DNA of 64,000 nt from Gammaproteobacteria bacterium (lineage in GTDB: Bacteria > Pseudomonadota > Gammaproteobacteria > UBA6429 > Thiohalophilaceae). The translations under genes were made by a program, and so were the position numbers. Of this stretch, positions 17,018 to 27,090 are shown piece after piece. Within the stretch, counting starts at the first letter, position 1, and the number at the start of each line of letters is the position of its first letter. The notes under the pieces were generated by a model. It was not told the DNA's origin, made no database searches, and saw nothing but the letters and a program-made list of their open reading frames with translations. The DNA lies in the NCBI GenBank assembly GCA_016125505.1, contig WGLP01000004.1, forward strand, positions 1 through 64,000, written 5' to 3'.

Positions 17018-17893
17018 TTAAAACACGTTGTGGGTCTCGACTGTCAGGAACACCGTTTTATTGTCTAGTGAACCATCGTATTCATAGCGCAACGAAACGG
17101 CAGCCAGTTTCATGTCCTTTTCGATACCTACCGCCCCCGTAATATAGGTCTGATTGGCGGTATCCGTTGTTGACGCGTATTCTCCCGCCAGACGATATGC
17201 CCGTGTGCTATACATACTGCGAATCCGCCGTTGCAACAGCGTGTCATCGTTGGAATAGGAATACTGCATCGACCAAGCACTGGAAGGATGGTATTCGGTA
17301 CTGAAGTTCGCCCACATGCCGGGACCCATGGCCTTCCACGTCGCGGATACCTTCAGACGGTGCAATCTGGACACAAACTGGTATGCGTTGATGGTATCCA
17401 GGGTATCGTATTGCTGGGTCTGGCTGAAGGCCAGATCAAAATGTGCAGCACTGATATTGAACGGAAACCCCAGCGAAGTCACGTGCTCCGAACTTTCCAG
17501 GCGATGTTGCAGATGGAGAGTTTTGTATACGACATCCATGGCAACATCTCTATTCTCGTCTTCCCAGGTCGAATAACTGTAGCGATGGATGTTGTATGTC
17601 ACCTTGGTGCGCGCACCACCGATTCGCTGGGCAAATCCAAATGCCATGTGATCTTCAAACCCGTCATTATCGACTTTGACCTCGCTGCGGGTAATCAGGT
17701 TGTCCGCCGCGGAATACCTGAATTGCGCATGGAGCTTGGGCCCCGCCTGTGCATCGCTGGCATCCACCTTGAAATATTTCTGGAGAAATTCCTCGAACGA
17801 GTCGCTCTGTGCATACGCGCCGGAGGCCAGGCTCAGGAATAGGACAATGCTGGTTATGCGCGTAAACACTCTCATCAATGAAAATCTGTGCAT
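17018..17893 (-). CDS. Outer-membrane beta-barrel protein of unknown function
   Basis: A 291-residue protein with a signal peptide ending AYA. The mature part alternates polar and hydrophobic residues in strands ending in aromatic residues (LHAQFRYSA, TKVTYNIHRYSYSTW, AVSLRYEYDG) and finishes FLTVETHNVF. A C-terminal Phe is the usual BAM recognition signal. This points to an outer-membrane barrel of about 10-14 strands. I do not recognise the family. AAGG immediately abuts the ATG at 17893, and an alternative ATG lies six codons on (17875). It is preceded and followed by intergenic gaps, so it is probably monocistronic. Confidence 0.7.
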   Translation of the reverse strand: MHRFSLMRVFTRITSIVLFLSLASGAYAQSDSFEEFLQKYFKVDASDAQAGPKLHAQFRYSAADNLITRSEVKVDNDGFEDHMAFGFAQRIGGARTKVTYNIHRYSYSTWEDENRDVAMDVVYKTLHLQHRLESSEHVTSLGFPFNISAAHFDLAFSQTQQYDTLDTINAYQFVSRLHRLKVSATWKAMGPGMWANFSTEYHPSSAWSMQYSYSNDDTLLQRRIRSMYSTRAYRLAGEYASTTDTANQTYITGAVGIEKDMKLAAVSLRYEYDGSLDNKTVFLTVETHNVF

Positions 17894-17993
17894 CCTTGAA
17901 CCGCCCGCTGCCGAACACCGAATAAAATGTCATCTGCTCAACTAATTAATCGAGCCGGGCGGGGACTTTCTTGAGGTTTACCGACGGGATGAA

Positions 17994-18025
17994 CTGGAAA
18001 AACCGTGATCTGGGTCACACCCAGT
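17994..18025 (-). terminator. Weak hairpin terminator after the glucoamylase gene
   Basis: On the minus strand CTGGGT GTG ACCCAG (18010-18024) is followed by ATCACGG and TTTTT. The stem is only 6 bp and the U-run is 7 nt away, so this is a low-confidence terminator for the gene ending at 18056. Confidence 0.35.
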
Positions 18026-18055
18026 TCAGGTGCATGAATATAATTGTGAAACAGA

Positions 18056-20440
18056 TCAGATAGTTAATGGGGCGCGCGCGGCTGCCACGGCGATTTTATA
18101 ATCCCGGCCTATCCATACCCCGTCAGCGGCGCGGCGATAGGTAAACTCGATAGTTTCACCCGCTGTCAGCAGGCGGGTATCCAGCTCCGCAATATGCAGA
18201 CCGATTCCACTATCCCAGGTCGGGAGATTACGCACCTGCCGCCAGTCATTACTGCCCCAGCGGATGAGTGAGGGCTGATGCAGTCCTATATATAAGTGCA
18301 TGCCTTCATGGATACGGTTGATGGGTGCCTGTTGTAACCAGAAGGCGGTCTTTGCCTGCGGCCGTTGTCCCTGATAGCGTTGCCATACGGCCTGCGGCCG
18401 ATCGATAGGCTCTTTCATCAAATAGGCATGGACAAGTTTGACAAACTCCGCGTGCGTCCAGGCCAAGGGCATGGCGGAACCCGAAGGTTTGCCTGGATAC
18501 AAATGCAAATCCGGGATCGCTGCACTGTCCCACACCTGTTCCGGCAACATGCCGCCCTCACCTGACATTGCCAGCATCGCATTGATAAAGGGCATGGGGT
18601 CGCGGCCGGCGAGAAATTCATAATGACCGCGTTCACCCGTCAATAGTGGCCAAAGCCGTCCACGTCCGCTGCCGTCGAACGGCCGCCCATCAGCATGCTC
18701 GCCATAACCGTCGCCATTGTAGCGATGCCAACTGGGTCCACTGGGTGTCTCCACTTTTAACAAGGCATCGATCACCTTGATACTGTCAACAATCACGGGA
18801 TCGTCCGCGCGCCGTAGTCCAAAGCGCACCAGTTGTAAAAAGTCTGTGCCGATCTGTTCACTGGCGGTGAGGCCCGGATCGCTGACGCGATTTTTAATGG
18901 GCAATACCTGCTGCAGGACAGTGTCGTCCGCCAGTGACTGAACCGGGGCGACACGCACGTAATAGCGATCGACAGCAAATTGCTGCTGTACCTGCGAGTG
19001 ACTGACCGCGGTCCAGTCCTCGATGTGTGCATTCCAGTAATCGGCAAGGGCCAGCGCAACATCGCGACTGTCTGCGTCCAGAAATTGCGCCCCACTCACG
19101 AGGGCGGCGATACAGACCGCCAGGGTAAAGGTATTCACGCCGCTGTCCTCTTCCCAGCGATCCTGATCCGATGCCGGCCCGTGACAGGCAATAAAACCCA
19201 GCGCACGCCGGATCATATCCTGTACCTGCACCCCATCCAGCGCCTGTTGTTGCATCAGGGCAGTCGCGAGCAGGACGGGAAACCCGGCTTCATCCAGCTG
19301 GATGCCTTGCCAATACGGTTTGCCGCCCAGCCATTGGTTTTGATACCAGTGTCCATCGGCATGTTGTGTCGCGATCAGATAACGCAGGATATTGCGTGCT
19401 TCATAATCCGCACCCAAGGCCGTCAACGCGCCTGCACATTCGACAAGATCGCGCGGCCACACCAGGTGATAACCACCCACATCATCCTTGCTGTTGCCCC
19501 AGGGGATACTGAGACTGGCCACCATCGCGCCGGGATAAATCTTGTCCTGATGCACCCGCAGGATCATGGAGGAGATCTGCAATTGTTGACGGACCTGTTC
19601 CGGCAGGTCGCCATACTTGGGATCATCCGTTGCACAGTGCGCATGCCAGCCGCGCCAGTCGGATACCTGTTGCTGCCAGGTCAGATCGAAGGGTTGTAAC
19701 AAGGAGGAAATCGCCAGGGTTGCCGCCGCCTGACGGCTGGTGCCGAAGCCCAGGGCCAGTACCGCGTATTTCGGCAGTTTACCCATCAGGGCGACATTGC
19801 CCGGGCCGGCATAATCATACTGCCAGTGCATCGCCTTGTTATGCGCGAAATCCTGCCAGCCATCACTGAATCCGACATAGCCGGCACTGCCACGCCGAAA
19901 GGCATCGCGCTGTCTTGCATCGACGGCTGCCAGCGCCAGACCAAACGGTCCTTGTTCCGCCCACAAGACACGGCGTCCACGATACCGGCCCACCATGGCA
20001 ACATTATCGTGCCCACTGCCACCCAAATGCGGCGCCAGCAAGGCATACACAGCCAGGTCGTCATCGCCCTGTAACTGCACTTCCAGCAGTAACACATCGC
20101 GTTCGGGATCGGGGGTAATTCGCAGCAACAGTTCAAAGCGCGTATGCGTGTGGCGAATGATCACAGCGGGTACACCGACATCTTCCGTGCGCAGCGTATG
20201 CTGATGCAGACGTTTGACCTCGACCCAGAAACCTTTGTCATCCGCCACGATGAAACCCAGATCGCGGATTTGCGGAATGTCTATGCGGGGGTAATAGACT
20301 TCATTAACAATGCCGTGGCCGATGGTGTACCAGATACGCGAATCACCCAACGCGGTACCGACCATTTGTTTCGCGCTGGAGGTCCAGGTGGGCGGTAGAC
20401 CCGGTGCGCCTGGTGCGTGTGTGTGATCAGATGCTGACAT
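18056..20440 (-). CDS. GH15 family glucoamylase (glucan 1,4-alpha-glucosidase)
   Basis: A 794-residue glycoside hydrolase of family 15, releasing glucose from the non-reducing ends of alpha-glucans. An N-terminal beta-sandwich domain (about 1-270, TWTSSAKQMVGTALGDSRIWYTIGHG) precedes the (alpha/alpha)6 barrel. Barrel motifs include WPRDLVECAGAL, DRWEEDSGVNTFT with the presumed general acid Glu, and MLPEQVWD with the catalytic base Glu. There is no signal peptide, so it should act on cytoplasmic glycogen or maltodextrins. It starts 6 nt after the zwf stop, and the stop codon is part of its AGGA ribosome-binding site. Glucose release followed by Zwf would need a glucokinase, which is not in the window. 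Confidence 0.9.
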   Translation of the reverse strand: MSASDHTHAPGAPGLPPTWTSSAKQMVGTALGDSRIWYTIGHGIVNEVYYPRIDIPQIRDLGFIVADDKGFWVEVKRLHQHTLRTEDVGVPAVIIRHTHTRFELLLRITPDPERDVLLLEVQLQGDDDLAVYALLAPHLGGSGHDNVAMVGRYRGRRVLWAEQGPFGLALAAVDARQRDAFRRGSAGYVGFSDGWQDFAHNKAMHWQYDYAGPGNVALMGKLPKYAVLALGFGTSRQAAATLAISSLLQPFDLTWQQQVSDWRGWHAHCATDDPKYGDLPEQVRQQLQISSMILRVHQDKIYPGAMVASLSIPWGNSKDDVGGYHLVWPRDLVECAGALTALGADYEARNILRYLIATQHADGHWYQNQWLGGKPYWQGIQLDEAGFPVLLATALMQQQALDGVQVQDMIRRALGFIACHGPASDQDRWEEDSGVNTFTLAVCIAALVSGAQFLDADSRDVALALADYWNAHIEDWTAVSHSQVQQQFAVDRYYVRVAPVQSLADDTVLQQVLPIKNRVSDPGLTASEQIGTDFLQLVRFGLRRADDPVIVDSIKVIDALLKVETPSGPSWHRYNGDGYGEHADGRPFDGSGRGRLWPLLTGERGHYEFLAGRDPMPFINAMLAMSGEGGMLPEQVWDSAAIPDLHLYPGKPSGSAMPLAWTHAEFVKLVHAYLMKEPIDRPQAVWQRYQGQRPQAKTAFWLQQAPINRIHEGMHLYIGLHQPSLIRWGSNDWRQVRNLPTWDSGIGLHIAELDTRLLTAGETIEFTYRRAADGVWIGRDYKIAVAAARAPLTI

Positions 20441-20446
20441 GCAGTC

Positions 20447-21973
20447 CTAGTTTTCGATGTCCTTCAGTGGCAAGGTTGGTGTCATCCAGCTTTTGCCGTC
20501 GGCGGCGATTAATCCTTCCGCGGCTTCAGGCCCCCAGCTACCGGCGAGATAATTCGGAAAATCCGGCGCCGGTGTCCTGTCCCAGGCGTCCAGCACGGGC
20601 ATCAAAAACCGCCATGCGGCCTCCACTTGATCCGAATGCATAAACAGCGTCGCGTCGCCGAGCATGACATCCAGCAACAGGGTTTCATAGGCATCGGGCA
20701 GCGTCGTGTCGAAGGCCTCGGCATAACTGAAACGCATGTCCACCGGGCTCAGGCGCAATTGCGCGCCGGGTTCCTTGGCCATGAATTTGAGTACGATGCC
20801 CTGCTCTGGCGAAAGCTGGATCACCAGGCGTGCGGGTGCGGCATTCAGACCGACCGATGCGGGAAAGGCCTGATGCGGGACATCACGAAAACGGATCGAT
20901 ATTTCAGAGACGTTGGCGGCCATGCGCTTGCCGGTGCGCAGGAAAAACGGCACATCCTGCCAACGCCAGTTGTCGATATACAATTTCAGTGCGGCATAGG
21001 TTTCGACATTGGATGCCGGCGCCACATCGGGTTCCTTGCGATAGGCGGGCACATGCGCACCATTGAGCCAGCCTTCGGCGTATTGTCCGCGCGCCGCGAC
21101 CTTGGCGACCTCATCGGCCTGGATCGGGCGCAGCGCGCGCAGTACATCGAGCTTTTTACCGCGAATATCTTCGGCGTCATAGGCCACCGGCGGTTCCATG
21201 GCAACCAGACAGACCAGTTGCATTAAATGATTCTGGATCATGTCGCGCAAGGCGCCGGCATGCTCGTAGAACTTGCCGCGCTTTTCCACGCCCAGGGTCT
21301 CCGCCACCGTGATTGCCACGTGATCGACATAACGGCGGTTCCAGATGGGTTCGAAGATCGGATTGGCAAAGCGTAAGGCGAGGATATTCTGCACCGTTTC
21401 CTTGCCCAGGAAGTGATCGATGCGAAAGATCTGTTCTTCGTGAAAATGGTTGCGAATGGTCTGATTGATATCGCGAAACGAATCCAGGTCGTAACCCAGG
21501 GGCTTTTCCACCACGATGCGCGCGCTATCGCGTTTACGCGCCATGCCGGCACTACCGAGACCTTGCGCCACCACGGCAAACAGTGAAGGCGGGATTGCCA
21601 GATAAAACAGATGTTCGCTTTTATCGTTCCAGGCCTGTTCCTGCCTTGTCAGTACCGATGCCAGTTCGGTGTAGGTCGCGGATTGTTTCAAGTCTCCGTG
21701 AAAGTAATGAATCAGGCGGGCGAACGCCTGCCAGGACGCTTCATCCCGCATGCCTTGCCGGGAAAATTGCGCGACCCCGTCGCGGAACGTTTCCACCAGT
21801 GACTCGTCGGTGTAGGCATGATGCCCGACACCGATCAAACGGAAATTTTTCGGTAATTTGCCGTCGAGATAAAGATTGTAGAGCGCGGGGACGATTAGCC
21901 GTACCGACAGATCGCCACCGGCACCAAACAGGATCATTTGCACGCTTTCTTTTTGTTTGCCAGTCTGAATCAT
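20447..21973 (-). CDS. zwf: Glucose-6-phosphate 1-dehydrogenase
   Basis: A 508-residue enzyme oxidising glucose 6-phosphate to 6-phosphogluconolactone with NAD(P)+, the entry to the pentose phosphate and Entner-Doudoroff pathways. The nucleotide-binding motif is ILFGAGGDLSVR, where most homologues have GASGDL(T/A)xRK. The active-site signature RIDHFLGKE is intact, as is EKPLGYDL. Length is normal. It lies directly upstream of the GH15 glucoamylase, forming a small carbon-catabolism operon. The glyceraldehyde-type partners (pgl, edd) are absent here. Confidence 0.94.
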   Translation of the reverse strand: MIQTGKQKESVQMILFGAGGDLSVRLIVPALYNLYLDGKLPKNFRLIGVGHHAYTDESLVETFRDGVAQFSRQGMRDEASWQAFARLIHYFHGDLKQSATYTELASVLTRQEQAWNDKSEHLFYLAIPPSLFAVVAQGLGSAGMARKRDSARIVVEKPLGYDLDSFRDINQTIRNHFHEEQIFRIDHFLGKETVQNILALRFANPIFEPIWNRRYVDHVAITVAETLGVEKRGKFYEHAGALRDMIQNHLMQLVCLVAMEPPVAYDAEDIRGKKLDVLRALRPIQADEVAKVAARGQYAEGWLNGAHVPAYRKEPDVAPASNVETYAALKLYIDNWRWQDVPFFLRTGKRMAANVSEISIRFRDVPHQAFPASVGLNAAPARLVIQLSPEQGIVLKFMAKEPGAQLRLSPVDMRFSYAEAFDTTLPDAYETLLLDVMLGDATLFMHSDQVEAAWRFLMPVLDAWDRTPAPDFPNYLAGSWGPEAAEGLIAADGKSWMTPTLPLKDIEN

Positions 21974-22052
21974 GCTGAAATGCGCTTGTGATTGTTATGC
22001 CTGTTTGAGTAAGCGACTGCTATAAAGTTCCGAACTCGAGAACACCTCCGAT

Positions 22053-22496
22053 TCAGTATGACGCCGCACTATTCAGTGCGGCGGGTGAGGCCTTTTCGAC
22101 ACTCAAGGCCTTCTGTTTCATCAAGTCGAACATGGCGTAGACACCGACATGACGATTCGGTGACAAATGCTCGTCGAGATTCAGGCGTTTGAAGATCTCA
22201 TCCATGTCGATGGTCTGGATCTCTTTGGCAGTGAGATCGTTGCACAAGTCGATCAGCAGCGCGAGCACACCCTTGATGACACTGGTATCGCAATCGCCGT
22301 GATAACGGATGCGTCCGTCATGCACGTAGGCCACAACCCAGACCTTGCTCATGCAGGCCTTGACCCGGTTTTCTTCGGTTTTGAGCTGTTCAGGCATGGC
22401 CGGCAGTTGCTCGCCCAGTTCGATCAGATACTGGTAGCGTTGCTCCCAGTCGCCAAGGAATTCGAACGTTTCCGCAATGTGATCGAGTTTCGACAT
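22053..22496 (-). CDS. sufE: SufE sulfur acceptor protein
   Basis: A 147-residue SufE, which takes persulfide sulfur from a cysteine desulfurase and passes it to SufB. The start ATG 22496 has GGAG 6 nt upstream; a frame extending to 22523 is less likely. The catalytic Cys48 lies in EENRVKACMSKVW, where E. coli has a related GCQSQVW loop. It is the last gene of the suf operon, 13 nt after sufT. A GC-rich palindrome (GCCGCACT with AGTGCGGC, 22063-22082) overlaps the last codons and could help end the transcript, but has no U-tract. Confidence 0.92.
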   Translation of the reverse strand: MSKLDHIAETFEFLGDWEQRYQYLIELGEQLPAMPEQLKTEENRVKACMSKVWVVAYVHDGRIRYHGDCDTSVIKGVLALLIDLCNDLTAKEIQTIDMDEIFKRLNLDEHLSPNRHVGVYAMFDLMKQKALSVEKASPAALNSAASY

Positions 22497-22509
22497 CACG
22501 CACTCCGCC

Positions 22510-22875
22510 TTATAAAATCCCAAGCGTCAACTTGGCTTCGTCTGACAGGCTTTCTGCCGTCCAGGGCGGGTCCCAGGTCAGACGAACGGAGACCTTGCCA
22601 ATCTCGTCGATGGTCCTGATTGCCGCCTCCACCTGGCCCGGCATGGACTCCGCCACCGGGCAATGGGGTGTCGTCAATGTCATCACGACGTCGACATCGC
22701 GGTCCTGAATATCCAGCTTATAGATGAGCCCGAGGTCATAGATATTCACCGGCAGCTCGGGGTCGTAGACACGGCGCAAGGCGGCGATGACCTTGTCCCG
22801 CAGTGGCGCATCCGCAGGCAAAGAGGTATCACCCTGTTGCGATTGATCCATAAAATTAACGACCCTGGTTTCCAT
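22510..22875 (-). CDS. sufT: SufT-like Fe-S assembly protein (DUF59/MIP18)
   Basis: A 121-residue MIP18/DUF59 protein. Key features are VYDPELPVNIYDLGLIYKLDI, VVMTLTTPHCPVAESMPGQVEAAI and LTWDPPWTAESLSDEAKLTLGI. The conserved Cys in TTPHCPVAE is present. Family members assist Fe-S protein maturation, particularly under high Fe-S demand. The gene overlaps sufD by one base (TAATG at 22875) and precedes sufE, so it belongs to the operon. Confidence 0.9.
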   Translation of the reverse strand: METRVVNFMDQSQQGDTSLPADAPLRDKVIAALRRVYDPELPVNIYDLGLIYKLDIQDRDVDVVMTLTTPHCPVAESMPGQVEAAIRTIDEIGKVSVRLTWDPPWTAESLSDEAKLTLGIL

Positions 22876-24206
22876 TACGCGTCACCCTCTTGCGCCAGCC
22901 GCATGGCGATCTGGCGGGACAGAAAATTATGTAATCTACTGTCCGTCACCTGGGCCAGTATCTGTTCGGCGAAACCCAGACACAGCATGCGGCGGGCTGC
23001 CGCCTCGCTGATGCCGCGTGAACGCAGGTAAAAGATCTGCGCCGGGTCGATTTTGCCGACCGTGGTGCCGTGGCCGCACTTGACGTCATCCGCGTAGATC
23101 TCCAGCTGCGGTTTGGTATCGACCTCGGCATCCTCGCTCAACAGGAGGTTTTTGTTACTCAACATGGCGTCGGATTTCTGCGCATCCTTTTCCACCACGA
23201 TCCTGCCGTCAAACACGGCGCGCCCCTTGCCGTAAACGATGCCGCGAAAATCCTGACGACTACGGCAGGCCGGCTGCGCGTGGTGTATATCCAGATGCAC
23301 GTCACTGTATTGCTGCGCACCGACCGTATTGATACCGCGCAGTTCGCATTCGGCGTGTGCGCCGTCAAAGTGCACATCAAAATCGCTGCGGCTCCAGGCG
23401 CCGCCGGTGGCGATCTGCATGCCGCGATAAGTGCTTGACGCCGCCTGCCGCAAGCCCACCCTGCTCAGATGATACGCCTGCCGGCTTTCGTCCTGCAGGC
23501 GATAATGATCGAGGACGGCGTGCCTGCCCAGCTGCAACTGGCTCATGCCATTGAAGAAATAGCTGGAAGCGCCGGTACTGATAAAGTGTTCTACCAGGGT
23601 TGCGCGGGCATTCTCTTCCAGGATCACCAGTGCGTACGGTTGCGACAAGGTCTCGCGCTCCACACTGAGATTGAGGTACACCACCTCGATGGGCAGATCG
23701 AGTTCCACATTCGCGGGGATGTGAATAAACAAACCGTCATCGAGCAAGGCCCGGTTTAATTCGGTAAAGACATCCGGTTCATGCCCGTGCTGGCGCATCA
23801 GTGCGTCGGTCACGAGCTTGCCGTCCGTGGACAAGGCCGCACGTAAGCTGCCTAACTTAAGTTTGTGCGGAATGGACTGGATATTGGACAACGCCGGGAC
23901 GCACTGGCCATTGGCGAATACCAGGCGATAACTCCCGCCTGCCGGATAGACCCAGTGTTCAATGTCGTCCTCATCCAGTGCCGTCACCGGTGTCGACGGC
24001 ATGTAAAACATCTGTTCATACAAACCGCTCAGGTCGGTATAGCGCCAGGCCTCCTGTTTGCGCTGAGGGATCGGCAATTGCGGGATTCGCTGGCGCGCCG
24101 CCTCGCGTGTCTGGTTCAGCCAGCGCTGCGTACTGTCGACCGGCCGCGAACGGTTTTGCGCGAGCACGTTTTCAAACCATGCCTGATGTGCGGGTTGCGC
24201 GTTCAT
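22875..24206 (-). CDS. sufD: SufD, subunit of the SufBC2D scaffold
   Basis: A 443-residue SufD. The N-terminal helical domain holds PQRKQEAWRYTDLSGLYEQ. The core is a right-handed beta-helix, and the C-terminal helices include KCGHGTTVGKIDPAQIFYLRSRGISEAAARRMLCLGFAEQIL, with the conserved His (GHG) used at the SufB-SufD interface. It forms the SufBC2D complex that assembles clusters in the cytoplasm. It overlaps sufC by ATGA (24203-24206) and sufT by one base. Confidence 0.95.
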   Translation of the reverse strand: MNAQPAHQAWFENVLAQNRSRPVDSTQRWLNQTREAARQRIPQLPIPQRKQEAWRYTDLSGLYEQMFYMPSTPVTALDEDDIEHWVYPAGGSYRLVFANGQCVPALSNIQSIPHKLKLGSLRAALSTDGKLVTDALMRQHGHEPDVFTELNRALLDDGLFIHIPANVELDLPIEVVYLNLSVERETLSQPYALVILEENARATLVEHFISTGASSYFFNGMSQLQLGRHAVLDHYRLQDESRQAYHLSRVGLRQAASSTYRGMQIATGGAWSRSDFDVHFDGAHAECELRGINTVGAQQYSDVHLDIHHAQPACRSRQDFRGIVYGKGRAVFDGRIVVEKDAQKSDAMLSNKNLLLSEDAEVDTKPQLEIYADDVKCGHGTTVGKIDPAQIFYLRSRGISEAAARRMLCLGFAEQILAQVTDSRLHNFLSRQIAMRLAQEGDA

Positions 24207-24955
24207 GCCACGGCCTCGCTGCTGATCCAGCCATAACCCTTTTCTTCCAGTTCCAGTGACAGCGACTTGTCGCCGGAGCGGACGATCCGGCCGTCGATCA
24301 GGACATGCACGAAATCCGGCTCGATGTAATTGAGCAGGCGTTGGTAGTGGGTGACGACGATCATGGCCCGCTCCGGACCGCGCAGGGCATTTACGCCGTT
24401 GGCAACGATGCGCAAGGCATCGATATCCAGCCCGGAATCGGTTTCATCCAGAATCGCGAGGCGCGGTTCCAGCAAGGCCATTTGCAGGATCTCGTTCCGT
24501 TTCTTCTCGCCACCGGAGAAACCGCTGTTCACGTCGCGCTTCAATAAGGTATCAGGCAGTTCCACCTGCTTTGCCTTGTCCCGCACCAGACGCATGAAGG
24601 CAACGGCATCCAGTTCCGGTTCACCACGGGCACGACGCTGGCTGTTGCAGGCCTCGCGCAAAAACGTCAGGTTGTTCACACCCGGCAGCTCCACCGGATA
24701 TTGCATTGCCAGAAACACGCCTTGCTGTGCGCGTTCCTCGATAGCGAGGTCCAGCAGATTGCGGCCCTGATATGTCACGCTGCCTTGCGTGACTTCGTAA
24801 CCGTCGCGCCCGGACAGCACATGGGCGAGTGTGCTTTTACCGGAACCGTTAGGTCCCATGATGGCATGCACTTCACCGGCCTGCACACTCAGGTCCAGCC
24901 CCTTCAGGATCGGTTTGTCGTCCACGCTGACATGTAAATCTGAAATCGTAAGCAT
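24203..24955 (-). CDS. sufC: SufC ATPase
   Basis: A 250-residue soluble ABC-type ATPase that drives rearrangement of SufB-SufD. Walker A is GPNGSGKST, the signature is SGGEKKRNEILQMALL and Walker B is LAILDETDSGLD, the SufC-typical form with DETDSGLDID. The H-loop His is in VVTHYQRLL. GAGGAG precedes the ATG at 24955. It is 21 nt after sufB and overlaps sufD. Confidence 0.96.
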   Translation of the reverse strand: MLTISDLHVSVDDKPILKGLDLSVQAGEVHAIMGPNGSGKSTLAHVLSGRDGYEVTQGSVTYQGRNLLDLAIEERAQQGVFLAMQYPVELPGVNNLTFLREACNSQRRARGEPELDAVAFMRLVRDKAKQVELPDTLLKRDVNSGFSGGEKKRNEILQMALLEPRLAILDETDSGLDIDALRIVANGVNALRGPERAMIVVTHYQRLLNYIEPDFVHVLIDGRIVRSGDKSLSLELEEKGYGWISSEAVA

Positions 24956-24976
24956 TTATCTCTCCTCGCTGTACTG

Positions 24977-26425
<1,449 letters not shown>

Positions 26426-26435
26426 TCGGCCTCCA

Positions 26436-26460
26436 TTTCTTGAGTAATTTACTAGGATAT
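26436..26460 (-). promoter_or_regulatory. Candidate IscR/Rrf2-type operator, proximal (site 1)
   Basis: A 25-bp site containing TTGAGTAATTTACTAGGATAT. It fits the layout of IscR type 1 boxes (SYY, GAC-like half, A/T-rich centre, AGT-like half, purine pair, TAT), with GAG and ACT as half-sites. It overlaps the predicted transcription start and leader of sufB, a position expected for repression. It shares 19 of 25 bases with site 2 at 26507-26531. Confidence 0.6.
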
Positions 26461-26487
26461 TTATATCACTGAATCCTTTAAATTCAA
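26460..26487 (-). promoter_or_regulatory. Predicted sigma-70 promoter of the suf operon
   Basis: On the minus strand, -35 TTGAAT (26482-26487), 16 nt spacer and -10 TATAAA (26460-26465). Transcription would begin near 26453, giving a leader of about 28 nt that includes the GGAGG site. Both candidate Rrf2 operators flank this promoter. Confidence 0.6.
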
Positions 26488-26506
26488 TGACATAATCTGT
26501 AGGTGT

Positions 26507-26531
26507 ATTCCTGAGTAATTCACTCAGTTAT
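26507..26531 (-). promoter_or_regulatory. Candidate IscR/Rrf2-type operator, distal (site 2)
   Basis: A 25-bp site containing CTGAGTAATTCACTCAG, with 6-bp perfect arms (CTGAGT and ACTCAG) around AATTC. It lies about 20 bp upstream of the suf -35 element and 70 bp before the divergent gene at 26602, so it could act on either. It is 71 bp centre to centre from site 1. Confidence 0.58.
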
Positions 26532-26601
26532 CAAGGAGTTGGTGAAATTACCCCGAAAAACCATCTCTCCAGCTAAGGAGACTGCTTGCTATGATTAGCC
26601 C

Positions 26602-27090
26602 ATGACGACGCTGACACCCAGACTCGATGACGACACTGCCGCATTTATCCAGCAGTTTGTCTCCATCAATGTGGCGACCCGCAACCAGGAAAACCGGCCG
26701 GCGATATCCCGCGCCGCCGGTTGCCGCTTCACGGCAGACGGTCATCAGCTCAGTATTTTTCTCACCAGCCTGCACAACCAACACCTGCTTGAGAACATCC
26801 ATGCCAATCGGATGCTGGCGGTGGTCTTCAGCCGCCCGTCGACACATCAAACGATCCAGCTCAAAGGCAGTGACGCCCGGATACTTGCGGTAAGCGCCGA
26901 GGACCGTCCGGCCATCGCTGCCTATCGCCAGTCGTTTATGCAGGAAATCAGCAGGCTGGGCTATCCGCCGGCGTTTTGCGAGGCCGTGATCCCGCCGCTG
27001 GATGAACATTACGTGGCAATCCGTTTTACACCCGAGCGCGCCTACTCCCAGACACCGGGACCCAGGGCCGGGCAGAAGATCGCTATATGA
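26602..27090 (+). CDS. Pyridoxamine 5'-phosphate oxidase-like flavin-binding protein
   Basis: A 162-residue single-domain PNPOx-like protein (split-barrel FMN-binding fold). Recognisable segments are QQFVSINVATRNQENRPAISRAAGCRFTADG, ANRMLAVVFSRPSTHQTIQLKG and the C-terminal HYVAIRFTPERAYSQTPGPRAG. Members include FMN-, heme- and F420-binding proteins, so the cofactor and reaction are uncertain. It overlaps the next gene by ATGA (27087-27090), so the two are co-translated. AAGGAG at 26575 is about 21 nt from the ATG. A five-codon frame including stop (26591-26605), ending across this ATG, could relay ribosomes. Confidence 0.8.
   Translation: MTTLTPRLDDDTAAFIQQFVSINVATRNQENRPAISRAAGCRFTADGHQLSIFLTSLHNQHLLENIHANRMLAVVFSRPSTHQTIQLKGSDARILAVSAEDRPAIAAYRQSFMQEISRLGYPPAFCEAVIPPLDEHYVAIRFTPERAYSQTPGPRAGQKIAI

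Noticed and set aside
26548-27009. 153-codon minus-strand frame opposite the PNPOx gene
   Set aside because: It lies antisense to a convincing PNPOx gene and its translation resembles no family.
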